From URNF01 sp045594105 (GTDB lineage: Bacteria; Bacillota; Clostridia; Oscillospirales; Acutalibacteraceae): 17,054 nucleotides of DNA. The stretch is from contig JAZNXY010000052.1 of NCBI GenBank assembly GCA_045594105.1, positions 1-17,054 of the forward strand. Reading direction: 5' to 3'. The notes under the pieces were generated by a model. That model searched no databases, had not been told where the DNA came from, and saw nothing but the letters and a program-made list of their open reading frames with translations. Shown in pieces: positions 1 through 7,215 of this stretch. Both the position numbers and the translations under genes were made by a program. The stretch's first letter is position 1, and the number at the start of each line of letters is the position of its first letter.

Positions 1-1155
1 CTGTTTGACTTAGAGGCAAGCGGTTACTTCTATTCCCGTTTGCAGAACCCCACCTGCGACAACGTTGCTGCAAAAATCTGTGAATTGGAAGGCGGCACTG
101 CGGCCATGCTGACCTCTTCGGGTCAGGCGGCATCCTTCTTCTCGGTTTTTAACATCGCCTCCTGCGGTGACCACGTTGTATCGTCCTCCGCACTGTACGG
201 CGGCACCTACAACCTGTTTGCCGTTACCATGAAGCGTATGGGCATTGATTTCACCTTTGTTTCCCCCGATTGCACCCGTGAGGAGCTCGATGCGGCATTT
301 CGTCCCAATACCAAGGCGGTATTCGGCGAAACCATCGCCAATCCTGCTCTGGACGTATTGGATTTCGAAAAATTCGCAGGTGCGGCACACGACCACGGCG
401 TGCCGCTGATCGTGGATAATACCTTTGCTACCCCCATTCTCTGCCGTCCGATTGACTTCGGTGCAGATATCGTGACCCATTCCACCACCAAATACCTGGA
501 CGGTCACGGTTCTTCTGTCGGCGGTTGTATCGTGGATTCGGGTAAGTTTGACTGGACCAAATATCCCGACAAATTCCCCGGCCTTTGCACCCCCGATGAA
601 AGCTATCACGGTATCACCTACACCGAACGTTTCGGCGTTGAAGGTGCATACATCACCAAGGCCACCGCACAGTTGATGCGTGACCTGGGTGCTACCCAGT
701 CGCCGCAGAGTGCCTACTATATCAACCTCGGTATTGAAAGTCTTTCTCTGCGTATGCGCCGTCACAGCGACAACGCACAGGCGGTGGCAGAGTTCCTGGC
801 AAACGAAGAAAAGGTTGCCTGGGTTCGTTACAGCGGCTTGCCGGGCGACAAAAACCACGAATTAGCAAAAAAATATCTGCCTAACGGTGCTTGCGGCGTT
901 ATCAGCTTCGGCGTAAAGGGCGGCAGAAAAGCTGCAGAAACGCTGATGAAAAATCTGAAGCTCGCATCTATTGCCACCCACGTGGCAGACGCAAAAACCT
1001 GCTGCCTGCATCCTGCCAACGCTACCCACAGACAGATGAACGACGACGAATTGGCAGCGGCGGGTATTACCCCCGACCTTATCCGTCTGTCCTGCGGTAT
1101 CGAAGACAGCGAGGACATCATCAATGATATCCGTCAGGCATTGGCGTATATTTAA
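1..1155 (+). CDS. metY: O-acetylhomoserine sulfhydrylase (PLP-dependent, MetY/CysD-like), 5' end cut
   Basis: This PLP enzyme of the Cys/Met metabolism family should convert O-acetylhomoserine plus sulfide to homocysteine in the cytoplasm. The frame is open from base 1, reading LFDLEASGYFYSRLQNPT, a conserved stretch that lies roughly 40-45 residues into family members, so the true start is outside the window. The 384 visible residues fit a full length of about 425-430. The PLP-binding lysine is in HSTTKYLDGHGSS (codon 490-492), preceded by the cofactor-contacting VDNTFATP stretch. The C-terminal HPANATHRQ motif supports O-acetylhomoserine sulfhydrylase over cystathionine synthase or lyase. 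It sits 35 bases before metA, whose product makes its substrate, which agrees with the assignment. An O-acetylserine sulfhydrylase side activity cannot be excluded. Any upstream control element, for example a SAM-sensing leader, lies outside the window. Confidence 0.93.
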   Translation: MFDLEASGYFYSRLQNPTCDNVAAKICELEGGTAAMLTSSGQAASFFSVFNIASCGDHVVSSSALYGGTYNLFAVTMKRMGIDFTFVSPDCTREELDAAFRPNTKAVFGETIANPALDVLDFEKFAGAAHDHGVPLIVDNTFATPILCRPIDFGADIVTHSTTKYLDGHGSSVGGCIVDSGKFDWTKYPDKFPGLCTPDESYHGITYTERFGVEGAYITKATAQLMRDLGATQSPQSAYYINLGIESLSLRMRRHSDNAQAVAEFLANEEKVAWVRYSGLPGDKNHELAKKYLPNGACGVISFGVKGGRKAAETLMKNLKLASIATHVADAKTCCLHPANATHRQMNDDELAAAGITPDLIRLSCGIEDSEDIINDIRQALAYI

Positions 1156-1190
1156 CACACAAAAAATCGTTTCTTTAGTGAGGTGAGAGT

Positions 1191-2111
1191 ATGCCGATTA
1201 AAATTCCCGACGCATTACCTGCAGTAGAAGCATTACTGCGTGAAAATATTTTCGCTATGACCGAAAAGCGGGCTATCACACAGGATATTCGTCCTTTGAA
1301 AATCCTGCTTCTCAATCTGATGCCCACCAAAATCGTAACCGAAACGCAGTTTTCCCGTCTGCTCGGCAACTCGCCCTTGCAGGTGGAACTGGAGCTGTTA
1401 CACACCAAGACCCACGAATCCAAAAACACACCCCTTGACCACCTGATTTCGTTTTACAAAACGTTTGATGAGGTGAAACACAACAAATACGACGGTTTAA
1501 TTATCACGGGGGCACCTGTGGAGCATATGCCGTTTGAACAGGTGGATTACTGGGAAGAACTGTGTGAAATTATGGAGTGGAGCAAAACCCACGTACACAG
1601 CACCCTGCACATTTGTTGGGGCGCACAGGCAGGTCTTTACTACCATTACGGCATTAACAAACAGCAGTTGGACAAAAAGCTGTTCGGTGTATTTCCGCAC
1701 GTGGTAAAGTACAAAAACTCAATGCTGTGCCGTGGCTTTGACGATGTGTTTATGGCACCCCATTCCCGTCACACCACCATTGCACGTGAGGACATTGAAG
1801 CGGTGGAAGAATTGCGTATTTTGGCTTCTTCCGAGATTGCGGGCGTGCTGGCGGTGGCATCTAAGAACACCCGTCAGTTCTTTGTGACAGGGCATTTGGA
1901 ATATGATGCGGACACACTGGAAAAGGAATATCTGCGTGATAAAAACTTAGGGTTGCCGATTGATGTACCGTACAATTATTATCCGGATGACGACGATACT
2001 AAAGCACCGCTCGTCACCTGGCGTTCACACGCAAACCTATTGTTTACCAACTGGTTAAACTATTTCGTCTATCAGACAACGCCGTACAACATCGAAGATA
2101 TCGACAAATAA
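1191..2111 (+). CDS. metA: Homoserine O-acetyltransferase MetA (acetyl-CoA type)
   Basis: MetA acylates homoserine at the first committed step of methionine synthesis. The 306-residue length is normal for the family. The fold is class I glutamine amidotransferase-like, with nucleophile Cys142 in HICWGAQA and His235 and Glu237 in TGHLEYD. Residue 111 is Glu (GAPVE). In characterised homologues Glu here selects acetyl-CoA and Gly, as in E. coli, selects succinyl-CoA, so this enzyme is predicted to make O-acetylhomoserine, matching the sulfhydrylase upstream. The ATG at 1191 follows an AGGTGAGAG ribosome site at 1181-1189. The 35-base gap to the preceding gene implies co-transcription. The stop codon is embedded in the left arm of a terminator hairpin. 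Older annotations often call this family homoserine O-succinyltransferase; the Glu111 evidence argues against that here. Confidence 0.95.
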   Translation: MPIKIPDALPAVEALLRENIFAMTEKRAITQDIRPLKILLLNLMPTKIVTETQFSRLLGNSPLQVELELLHTKTHESKNTPLDHLISFYKTFDEVKHNKYDGLIITGAPVEHMPFEQVDYWEELCEIMEWSKTHVHSTLHICWGAQAGLYYHYGINKQQLDKKLFGVFPHVVKYKNSMLCRGFDDVFMAPHSRHTTIAREDIEAVEELRILASSEIAGVLAVASKNTRQFFVTGHLEYDADTLEKEYLRDKNLGLPIDVPYNYYPDDDDTKAPLVTWRSHANLLFTNWLNYFVYQTTPYNIEDIDK

Positions 2112-2146
2112 AAGAACAGGATGTGCAATGCACATCCTGTTCTTTT
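2110..2146. terminator. Bidirectional intrinsic terminator between convergent metA and htrA
   Basis: A perfect 17-bp inverted repeat (left arm AAAAGAACAGGATGTGC, 2110-2126; right arm 2130-2146) encloses a 3-base AAT loop. The right arm ends in TTTT and continues T-rich on the plus strand. Read from the minus strand, the stem likewise ends in TTTT followed by ATTTG. It spans the end of metA (stop 2109-2111) and ends one base before the htrA stop (2148-2150), so it plausibly ends transcription from both sides. Confidence 0.88.
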
Positions 2147-2147
2147 G

Positions 2148-3602
2148 TTATTTCGTGGGTTTGCTTTCTTTTAAGGTGCAGGTAACTTTTAAGGTGGTTT
2201 CCTGCCCCGTACGGCTGTCCAATCGCAACAGCGAGATGGTAACCGTGTCCCCTGCTTTATGCTTTGCCAGCTCACTGCGCAGCTTACCGTAGCCGTCAAT
2301 TTCCACGCCGTCAATCGCAGTGATCAGGTCACCGACACGTGCATTGGTATCTTTTAAGGAAGAGTTGTCGGTAATTTTGCTGATAACAAAGCCCTTATAT
2401 GCGGAGTTGCTGACCGAGTATCCTTCAATACCCATTTCCACTCTGCCGCGGACATAGCCATATTTCGTGAGGTCATCGATAATTTTCTTCGCTTCATTTA
2501 TCGGAATAGAAAATCCGAGACCCTCATAGCCCTCAGCAGCAATTTTCGCAGAATTGATGCCCACAACCTGCCCCTGATTGTTAATCAGCGGACCGCCCGA
2601 GTTACCGGGATTGATGGCGGCATCGGTCTGCAAGCATTTAATGGAATAGCCCGTATCATCGTACACGTCACGGGCAAGACCCGAAACGATACCCTGGCTT
2701 GCAGACCAGTGGAGACCGCCTGCGTTGCCGAGGGTAATCACCCGCGCACCCATTACCAATTTAGACGAGTCACCGAATTCGGCAGGAGAAAGTTTTTCTG
2801 CTTTTACCTTAATTACCGCAAGATCGGTGGACTCGTCCGCACCGATAACCTGAGCATCCTCATGCACCTTGCCGTCATAGGTGGTGACATCAATACGGTC
2901 AAACACCTTGCCGGTTTCTTCGTTCACAACCACGTGCCAGTTGGTGATGATATAGCCATCTTTGGTCATCACGATACCGGTACCTGCACCTGCCTGGGTC
3001 AGCGTTTCGCCGCCGAAGCCATACTGATACATAGCAGACGGGGATTTCAGTTGATATACGTCGATAACCACCGTGCTGTCAAGGTTATCCTCAATAATCG
3101 TGGCAGCAGCCAGACCGCCGTCATCATCTGCCCAGTCGGTAATGGTCACCGACGGTGCATTATTGTTCACCTGATTATTGGGATCGGTGTCGCTGTATGA
3201 CGGTTCGTCGGTAGACAACGGCGGTTGTGGCGTTCCCAAAACCGCAGAAACCAACAGCACCAGCAATGCCACAATCGAAACAATGCCGACAACCGACAAA
3301 GCGACCACCGCACCGTTTGTCCGTTTCTTTTTCGGCGGCGTGGGCGGGGTATATGGCGGCTGCACCGGACCGCTGCGATACCAACCGTCTTGTGCGGGCT
3401 GCGGTGATACAGGCGACTCCTCTTGGGGCTGTTCTGCCGCAGGCGTTTCCTCTGCAGGCGTCTCCTGTACAGGCGTCTGCGCCGTATACGGATTGGCATG
3501 CCAATCGGTCGGCGGTGTGGGAGGCGTGGCCTGCTCTACAGGTGTTTGTGCCCCTTCTTGTGTTTCTTCGGGCGTGTTGCCCGGATAAAACCAATCTGAC
3601 AT
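2148..3602 (-). CDS. htrA: Membrane-anchored HtrA/DegP-like serine protease with PDZ domain
   Basis: This is a trypsin-like (S1C) quality-control protease, predicted to be anchored in the membrane with its catalytic domain outside. In the 484-residue form, residues 1-90 are a Pro/Glu/Thr-rich tail, KKKR at 91-94 precedes one membrane helix (about 98-122), and a linker leads to the protease domain (about 165-375). The triad is His223 (TNWHVV), Asp260 (STDLAVIKV) and Ser335 (NPGNSGGPL). One PDZ domain fills about 388-478. The ATG at 3602 is chosen because AGGA lies 8 bases upstream and the candidate promoter would start transcripts near 3631; an in-frame ATG at 3650 would overlap the promoter element. 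The gene lies 99 bases after a histidine kinase gene on the same strand, an arrangement like the CssRS or CiaRH systems that control htrA. Substrates are unknown. Confidence 0.93.
   Translation of the reverse strand: MSDWFYPGNTPEETQEGAQTPVEQATPPTPPTDWHANPYTAQTPVQETPAEETPAAEQPQEESPVSPQPAQDGWYRSGPVQPPYTPPTPPKKKRTNGAVVALSVVGIVSIVALLVLLVSAVLGTPQPPLSTDEPSYSDTDPNNQVNNNAPSVTITDWADDDGGLAAATIIEDNLDSTVVIDVYQLKSPSAMYQYGFGGETLTQAGAGTGIVMTKDGYIITNWHVVVNEETGKVFDRIDVTTYDGKVHEDAQVIGADESTDLAVIKVKAEKLSPAEFGDSSKLVMGARVITLGNAGGLHWSASQGIVSGLARDVYDDTGYSIKCLQTDAAINPGNSGGPLINNQGQVVGINSAKIAAEGYEGLGFSIPINEAKKIIDDLTKYGYVRGRVEMGIEGYSVSNSAYKGFVISKITDNSSLKDTNARVGDLITAIDGVEIDGYGKLRSELAKHKAGDTVTISLLRLDSRTGQETTLKVTCTLKESKPTK
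3437..3481 (-). repeat. Three tandem 15-bp units in the htrA N-terminal tail
   Basis: On the plus strand the units at 3437-3451, 3452-3466 and 3467-3481 share the core CAGGCGT. The first two differ at only two positions, and the third is more diverged. Read on the coding strand they give a repeated five-residue pattern of the form (E/Q)TP(A/V)x in the Pro/Glu-rich cytoplasmic tail. The unit keeps reading frame, so gain or loss would only lengthen or shorten the tail. Confidence 0.7.
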
Positions 3603-3634
3603 AGTGTAAATCCTGCCTTCCTGTTTTGCTCTCT

Positions 3635-3646
3635 TACAGTATACAC
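3635..3646 (-). promoter_or_regulatory. Candidate htrA promoter box (GTGTATACTGTA)
   Basis: On the minus strand this 12-mer contains TATACT (plus-strand 3638-3643), a good -10 hexamer, predicting a start near 3631 and a leader of about 29 bases before the ATG at 3602. No good -35 hexamer is visible at normal spacing, which would suit an activator-dependent promoter. The identical 12-mer occurs at 5873-5884 before the response regulator gene. Confidence 0.5.
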
Positions 3647-3701
3647 ACATTATGCGTGTTGTTTTTGATGTTTTTTGAAAAACTTTTGTACATTTTGTAA
3701 A

Positions 3702-5138
3702 TTATGCGGGTAACCAAAAACGGAACTCGGTGCTTTCGTTTTCCTTGGAACGTACCATGATCTCGCCGTGGTGTAATGCAATCACCGTCTGTACGATATA
3801 CAGGCCGAGACCTACACCGTTTTTGTCCATACCACGTGAACGGTCACTCTTATAAAACCGTTCGAAAATGTGCGGCATTTCTTGTGCGGGTATGCCTGCG
3901 CCTGTGTTACGGATGCCACAGTATATCCTGCCGTCCTCCTGATACAGGGATACGCAGATTTCACCGCCGTCATTTGTAAACTTCACCGCATTGTCAAACA
4001 AATTATACAGCACCTGCCCCAAAAGGTCGAAATCGCCTTTAACAGGCATCGGCCCCACGTCTTCAAGACCTGTAACCGTAATATGCTTTTCATCGATACG
4101 TTTTTCAAAGTTCAGCAACGTTTGCCCCACCAAAGCGGTAAGGTCCAGATCCACCGTGCTGAGCTTTAACTGACCGCTGTCGATACGGGAAAGTGCCAGC
4201 ATCGAATAGACAAGTCGGGACAGACGTTTCACCTCATCGGTGACGATTTTCAGGTAAAATGCGTGCTTTTCAGGCGGTACAGTACCGTCTAAAATGCCAT
4301 CGATAAAGCCCGCAATCGTGGTCATCGGGGTACGCAGCTCGTGAGATACGTTCGCCACAAAACTGCGGCGCATATTTTCTACCGATGACAGCGACAGTGC
4401 CATAGAATTGAGTGCACGTGCCAATTCTGCCGTTTCGTCCTTACCCTTCACAGGCACACGTACGCTGAAATCCCCTTCCGCAAAGCTGCGGGTCGCTTTC
4501 GCCATAGCACGCAAAGGACGTACCAGCCGCTCGGTCATAATATACAAGGCAATAAAGGTTACTGTCAGAACGCCCAAAGCGGCGATAAACGCAATCTGCA
4601 AATTGCTGCGCAGGTAGTCCCAAAGACCACCGACAGGCATAGATACAAGCACATATCCCAACAGGTATCCTTCCCTGCGAATCGGCACTCCTGCCGTATA
4701 TTGCCGTTCGGTATACAAGCCGTTCAGCGTACTGACGCCGTAGTAGGATTTTCCGTCGGCATTTTCGAGGAGATCACCGATGTCGATGGTACTGCCAAGC
4801 GGCATCTCGTCGCCCCGCTCGTCACACATAATCATAATACTGCCGTCGCTGTTGGTGATCACCACTGTACAGTCAAGACTCATAGACAGCAGCTTGATAA
4901 AAGGTGTCAGGGTGTTTTTTTCAATATGGTATACCAGGCCATTCTCGTTACGCCGCAATTCCACACTGCCTGCAGTATGATTGGCAATGACCTCAGCATG
5001 CTCCTGCAAAAGCTCATGCTTTTCCTGCAGCCAATAGCGTGAGGACAGAAACAGCTGAGCACCCTGCATCGCCAGAAAGCTGATAACGATAATGGAAGAG
5101 ATAACCGCAAAATATTTGGAAAAAATACTCTTAAACAT
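3702..5138 (-). CDS. Two-component sensor histidine kinase
   Basis: This membrane sensor kinase has 478 residues. Helix 1 (about 11-32) and helix 2 (about 180-202) enclose an extracytoplasmic region of about 145 residues, possibly Cache- or PAS-like. A HAMP linker follows (about 203-255). The HisKA box carries the phosphoacceptor His266 (VANVSHELRTP), and the ATPase domain has its N box at Asn383 (LFDNAVKFT), a G1 box (NTGAGIP) and a G2 box (GVGLGLYIV). All catalytic motifs are present, so it should be active. It starts 6 bases after the response regulator stop. The ribosome site is weak (GAG at 5150-5148), so translation is probably coupled to the regulator gene. The htrA neighbour suggests it senses envelope or secretion stress, but no sequence feature shows the ligand. 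A PhoR-like role is the main alternative. Confidence 0.93.
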   Translation of the reverse strand: MFKSIFSKYFAVISSIIVISFLAMQGAQLFLSSRYWLQEKHELLQEHAEVIANHTAGSVELRRNENGLVYHIEKNTLTPFIKLLSMSLDCTVVITNSDGSIMIMCDERGDEMPLGSTIDIGDLLENADGKSYYGVSTLNGLYTERQYTAGVPIRREGYLLGYVLVSMPVGGLWDYLRSNLQIAFIAALGVLTVTFIALYIMTERLVRPLRAMAKATRSFAEGDFSVRVPVKGKDETAELARALNSMALSLSSVENMRRSFVANVSHELRTPMTTIAGFIDGILDGTVPPEKHAFYLKIVTDEVKRLSRLVYSMLALSRIDSGQLKLSTVDLDLTALVGQTLLNFEKRIDEKHITVTGLEDVGPMPVKGDFDLLGQVLYNLFDNAVKFTNDGGEICVSLYQEDGRIYCGIRNTGAGIPAQEMPHIFERFYKSDRSRGMDKNGVGLGLYIVQTVIALHHGEIMVRSKENESTEFRFWLPA

Positions 5139-5144
5139 ACCTTA

Positions 5145-5843
5145 TCACTCTGTCGTATCTTTTACTTCAAATTTGTAGCCGACGCTATGAATGGTCTTCA
5201 GATTCCATTGCTCCGAAACACCGTTGAGCTTCTCACGCAAACGCTTGATATGTACATCTACCGTGCGGCTGTCGCCAAAATACTCATATCCCCAAACCTC
5301 ATCCAACAGCTGATCACGGGTGAACGCACGGTTAGGGTTGCTGGCAAGATGATAAATCAGCTCCATCTCCTTGGGCGGTGTATCTACCGGCTTGCCGTTT
5401 ACCCGCATTTCAAAGGTTTCCATATTGATAGACAGCTTATCAAAATGCACTTCTTTCGGCTTTTTGTGTCCGTCCTTGCCCGCACGGCGTAATACCGCTT
5501 TAATACGTGCCATCACTTCTTTGGTTTCAAACGGCTTGACAACGTAATCGTCCGCACCGAGATCTAATCCCAGCACTTTATCAAACACTTCGCCCTTAGC
5601 GGTCAGCATAATGATCGGTACATCCGACTTTTTACGCAGCTCACGGCACACCTGCCAACCATCCAGCTCGGGCATCATAACGTCCAACAGTACCAAATCG
5701 GGTTGCTGTGCGTCAAACAGCTGCAATGCCTTGACACCGTTTTCTGCGATAATCGGCTCGTACCCTTCTCTTTCAAGATACAGACGCAACAGTTCGCAAA
5801 TGTTACTGTCATCATCCACAACCATAATTTTCGTAACGGCCAC
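5145..5843 (-). CDS. OmpR/PhoB-family response regulator
   Basis: This cytoplasmic DNA-binding partner of the adjacent kinase has 232 residues. The receiver domain (about 3-118) has the acidic pair in MVVDDD, phosphoacceptor Asp54 (LLDVMMPELDG), the switch Thr in IMLTAK and the conserved Lys in VVKPF. A winged-helix effector domain follows (about 130-228), with the typical VWGYEYFGDSRTVDVHIKRLREKL end. I chose the GTG at 5843 because GGAG (5855-5852) lies 8 bases upstream and the protein then begins just before the first receiver strand. The in-frame ATG codons at 5873 and 5867 lack a site and lie at or next to the predicted promoter -10. The gene leads a regulator-kinase-protease set. The shared promoter box before this gene and htrA suggests autoregulation and htrA control, which is inference. 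Confidence 0.93.
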   Translation of the reverse strand: MAVTKIMVVDDDSNICELLRLYLEREGYEPIIAENGVKALQLFDAQQPDLVLLDVMMPELDGWQVCRELRKKSDVPIIMLTAKGEVFDKVLGLDLGADDYVVKPFETKEVMARIKAVLRRAGKDGHKKPKEVHFDKLSINMETFEMRVNGKPVDTPPKEMELIYHLASNPNRAFTRDQLLDEVWGYEYFGDSRTVDVHIKRLREKLNGVSEQWNLKTIHSVGYKFEVKDTTE

Positions 5844-5872
5844 AAAAACATCTCCTATATCTCTCATCTGCA

Positions 5873-5884
5873 TACAGTATACAC
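5873..5884 (-). promoter_or_regulatory. Candidate promoter box for the response regulator operon (GTGTATACTGTA)
   Basis: The minus-strand 12-mer is identical to the one before htrA and contains TATACT (plus-strand 5876-5881). A start near 5869 would give a leader of about 26 bases to the GTG at 5843. The -35 region is weak. It lies in the short gap after hemW, so readthrough from hemW may add a second transcript. Confidence 0.5.
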
Positions 5885-5911
5885 GGTTTTCTTACGGGTT
5901 GTATGAACAAA

Positions 5912-7018
5912 TCATAAATTCAAAATGCGGATAAGCACCGCATCCGACACCAAAAACCCTTCGGGCGTTAGTGCAATGCCGGTCTCATCTATTTTCACCA
6001 AAGAGCGTGGCAAAGCGGCGGCCGCAGACATCCAAGCGGTCGGGATGCGTTCGCCAAAACGCTCATAAAAGTCAGCGGCACGCAAGCCCTCACGCAGTCG
6101 CAACCGCAGCATCGCATATTCGGTTTCACTGCCTACCGCAATACCGCCGTCGGTATCGATGATAGGCGGCTCACCATCTATAAACGCCTTGATATCACGT
6201 GGATAATACCACCGTTTGCCACCGTCAAAGCTATGTGCCGCAGGACCAAAGCCGACATACGGCTCTAACCGCCAATATTTCAGATTATGACGGCTTTCAT
6301 ATCCTGCTTTCGCAAAATTGGAAATCTCATATTGGCGGTATCCGTATTTTTCCAACGTATCTACCGCAAACAAATAATACTCTGCGGCGGTATCGTCATC
6401 CGGCAGTGCCAGCTGCTCTCCCATACGGAAAAACGGTGTGTTCTCCTCTACCTTGAGCAAATATGCCGAAATGTGTAAAGCACCCAATGCGGCACAAGCG
6501 GCAATGTCCTGCTCAATATGTGCCCGGGTCTGCCCGGGCACCGCCAACATCATATCCAACGAGATATTATCGATACCGACCCTTCTCGCATCCTCCACCG
6601 TACGCACCACGTCCGCAGGCGTGTGCCGTCTGCCGAGTGTTTTCAGAATCTCTGCATCAGCGGATTGCATACCAAGTGACAAACGGTTGCCGCCTGCCGC
6701 TGCAAATGCGGCAAAGGTGTCGTATAAAAAATCTGCCGGATTGCCCTCCAACGTGATTTCCGCCGTATCGGGAATGGCAAAACAAGCCCGTGCGGTTTCG
6801 GTCAGCCGTGCAATCCGCTTGCCGCCTAACAACGTCGGCGTGCCGCCGCCGAAATACAACGTATCCGCCTGTACCCCTGCCTTTTTTTGCATTTCACGGC
6901 ACAGGGCATCCACATAGGCATCTTTTAAGGTAGCATCGGCGGTTGTCAGCGAATAAAAGTCGCAGTAAGGGCATTTTGAAGTACAAAACGGCACGTGTAT
7001 ATAAATCCCCTGTTTCAA
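5912..7018 (-). CDS. hemW: Radical SAM heme chaperone HemW (HemN-like)
   Basis: This cytoplasmic radical SAM protein has 368 residues, normal for HemW. The [4Fe-4S] motif is C12-x3-C16-x2-C19 followed by Asp-Phe, where true coproporphyrinogen dehydrogenase HemN has a fourth cysteine two residues after the last (CxC). That points to HemW, a heme-binding chaperone, rather than the oxidase. GGGTP at 57-61 is the SAM-binding motif, LEGNP is at about 110, and the HemW-type C-terminal domain is present. The start is TTG at 7018: no ATG or GTG lies in frame between the ribosome site and the conserved IYIHVPFC, and AGGAGG (7031-7026) is 7 bases upstream. It precedes the response regulator by 68 bases with no clear terminator, so co-transcription is possible. 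Many databases label such proteins coproporphyrinogen III oxidase. Confidence 0.9.
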   Translation of the reverse strand: MKQGIYIHVPFCTSKCPYCDFYSLTTADATLKDAYVDALCREMQKKAGVQADTLYFGGGTPTLLGGKRIARLTETARACFAIPDTAEITLEGNPADFLYDTFAAFAAAGGNRLSLGMQSADAEILKTLGRRHTPADVVRTVEDARRVGIDNISLDMMLAVPGQTRAHIEQDIAACAALGALHISAYLLKVEENTPFFRMGEQLALPDDDTAAEYYLFAVDTLEKYGYRQYEISNFAKAGYESRHNLKYWRLEPYVGFGPAAHSFDGGKRWYYPRDIKAFIDGEPPIIDTDGGIAVGSETEYAMLRLRLREGLRAADFYERFGERIPTAWMSAAAALPRSLVKIDETGIALTPEGFLVSDAVLIRILNL

Positions 7019-7049
7019 AACATCCCCTCCTGTTCGGTTGTTACGTAAT

Positions 7050-7079
7050 ATTTTATCATTTTTTTCGATAAAATGCCAC
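7050..7079 (-). promoter_or_regulatory. Candidate hemW promoter with overlapping inverted repeat
   Basis: On the minus strand GTGGCA (7079-7074) and TAAAAT (7055-7050) are 18 bases apart, giving a start near 7043 and a 25-base leader to the TTG. An inverted repeat, ATTTTATC at 7050-7057 and GATAAAAT at 7067-7074 with a 9-base centre, covers the spacer and -10, so it could be an operator. The rest of the 197-base divergent gap (7019-7215) is AT-rich and also holds the promoter for the rightward operon. Confidence 0.38.
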
Positions 7080-7140
7080 CCTTTTTACGAATTTTCTTTA
7101 TATTGTATGTATTTATGTATAACGATACTATATTTTCCTC

Positions 7141-7169
7141 TTGCACGACAAATGAAAAAGTGGTATGAT
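7141..7169 (+). promoter_or_regulatory. Promoter for the dnaD-like operon
   Basis: TTGCAC (7141-7146), a 17-base spacer and TATGAT (7164-7169) preceded by TGG form a sigma-A-type promoter with an extended -10 (TGn). A start near 7176 would give a leader of about 40 bases ending in the AAGGAGGG ribosome site at 7201-7208. Confidence 0.62.
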
Positions 7170-7215
7170 AAAGTGTATATTTCTGTGTACATATTTTGAC
7201 AAGGAGGGTGAAGGC

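Noticed and set aside
10..858. Long minus-strand open frame (282 codons) opposite the sulfhydrylase gene
   Set aside because: It is the antisense shadow of a clearly conserved gene, has no ribosome site, and its translation resembles no family. Similar shadows at 14224-15174, 16287-16937 and 12364-12996 were dropped for the same reason.
40..1155. TTG at 40 as the true start of the sulfhydrylase
   Set aside because: Bases 1-39 continue the conserved family sequence in frame, so the gene is simply cut by the window edge.
3603..3650. HtrA starting at the ATG at 3650
   Set aside because: This would put the start upstream of the predicted -10 and add 16 residues with no family match; the ATG at 3602 has a good ribosome site.
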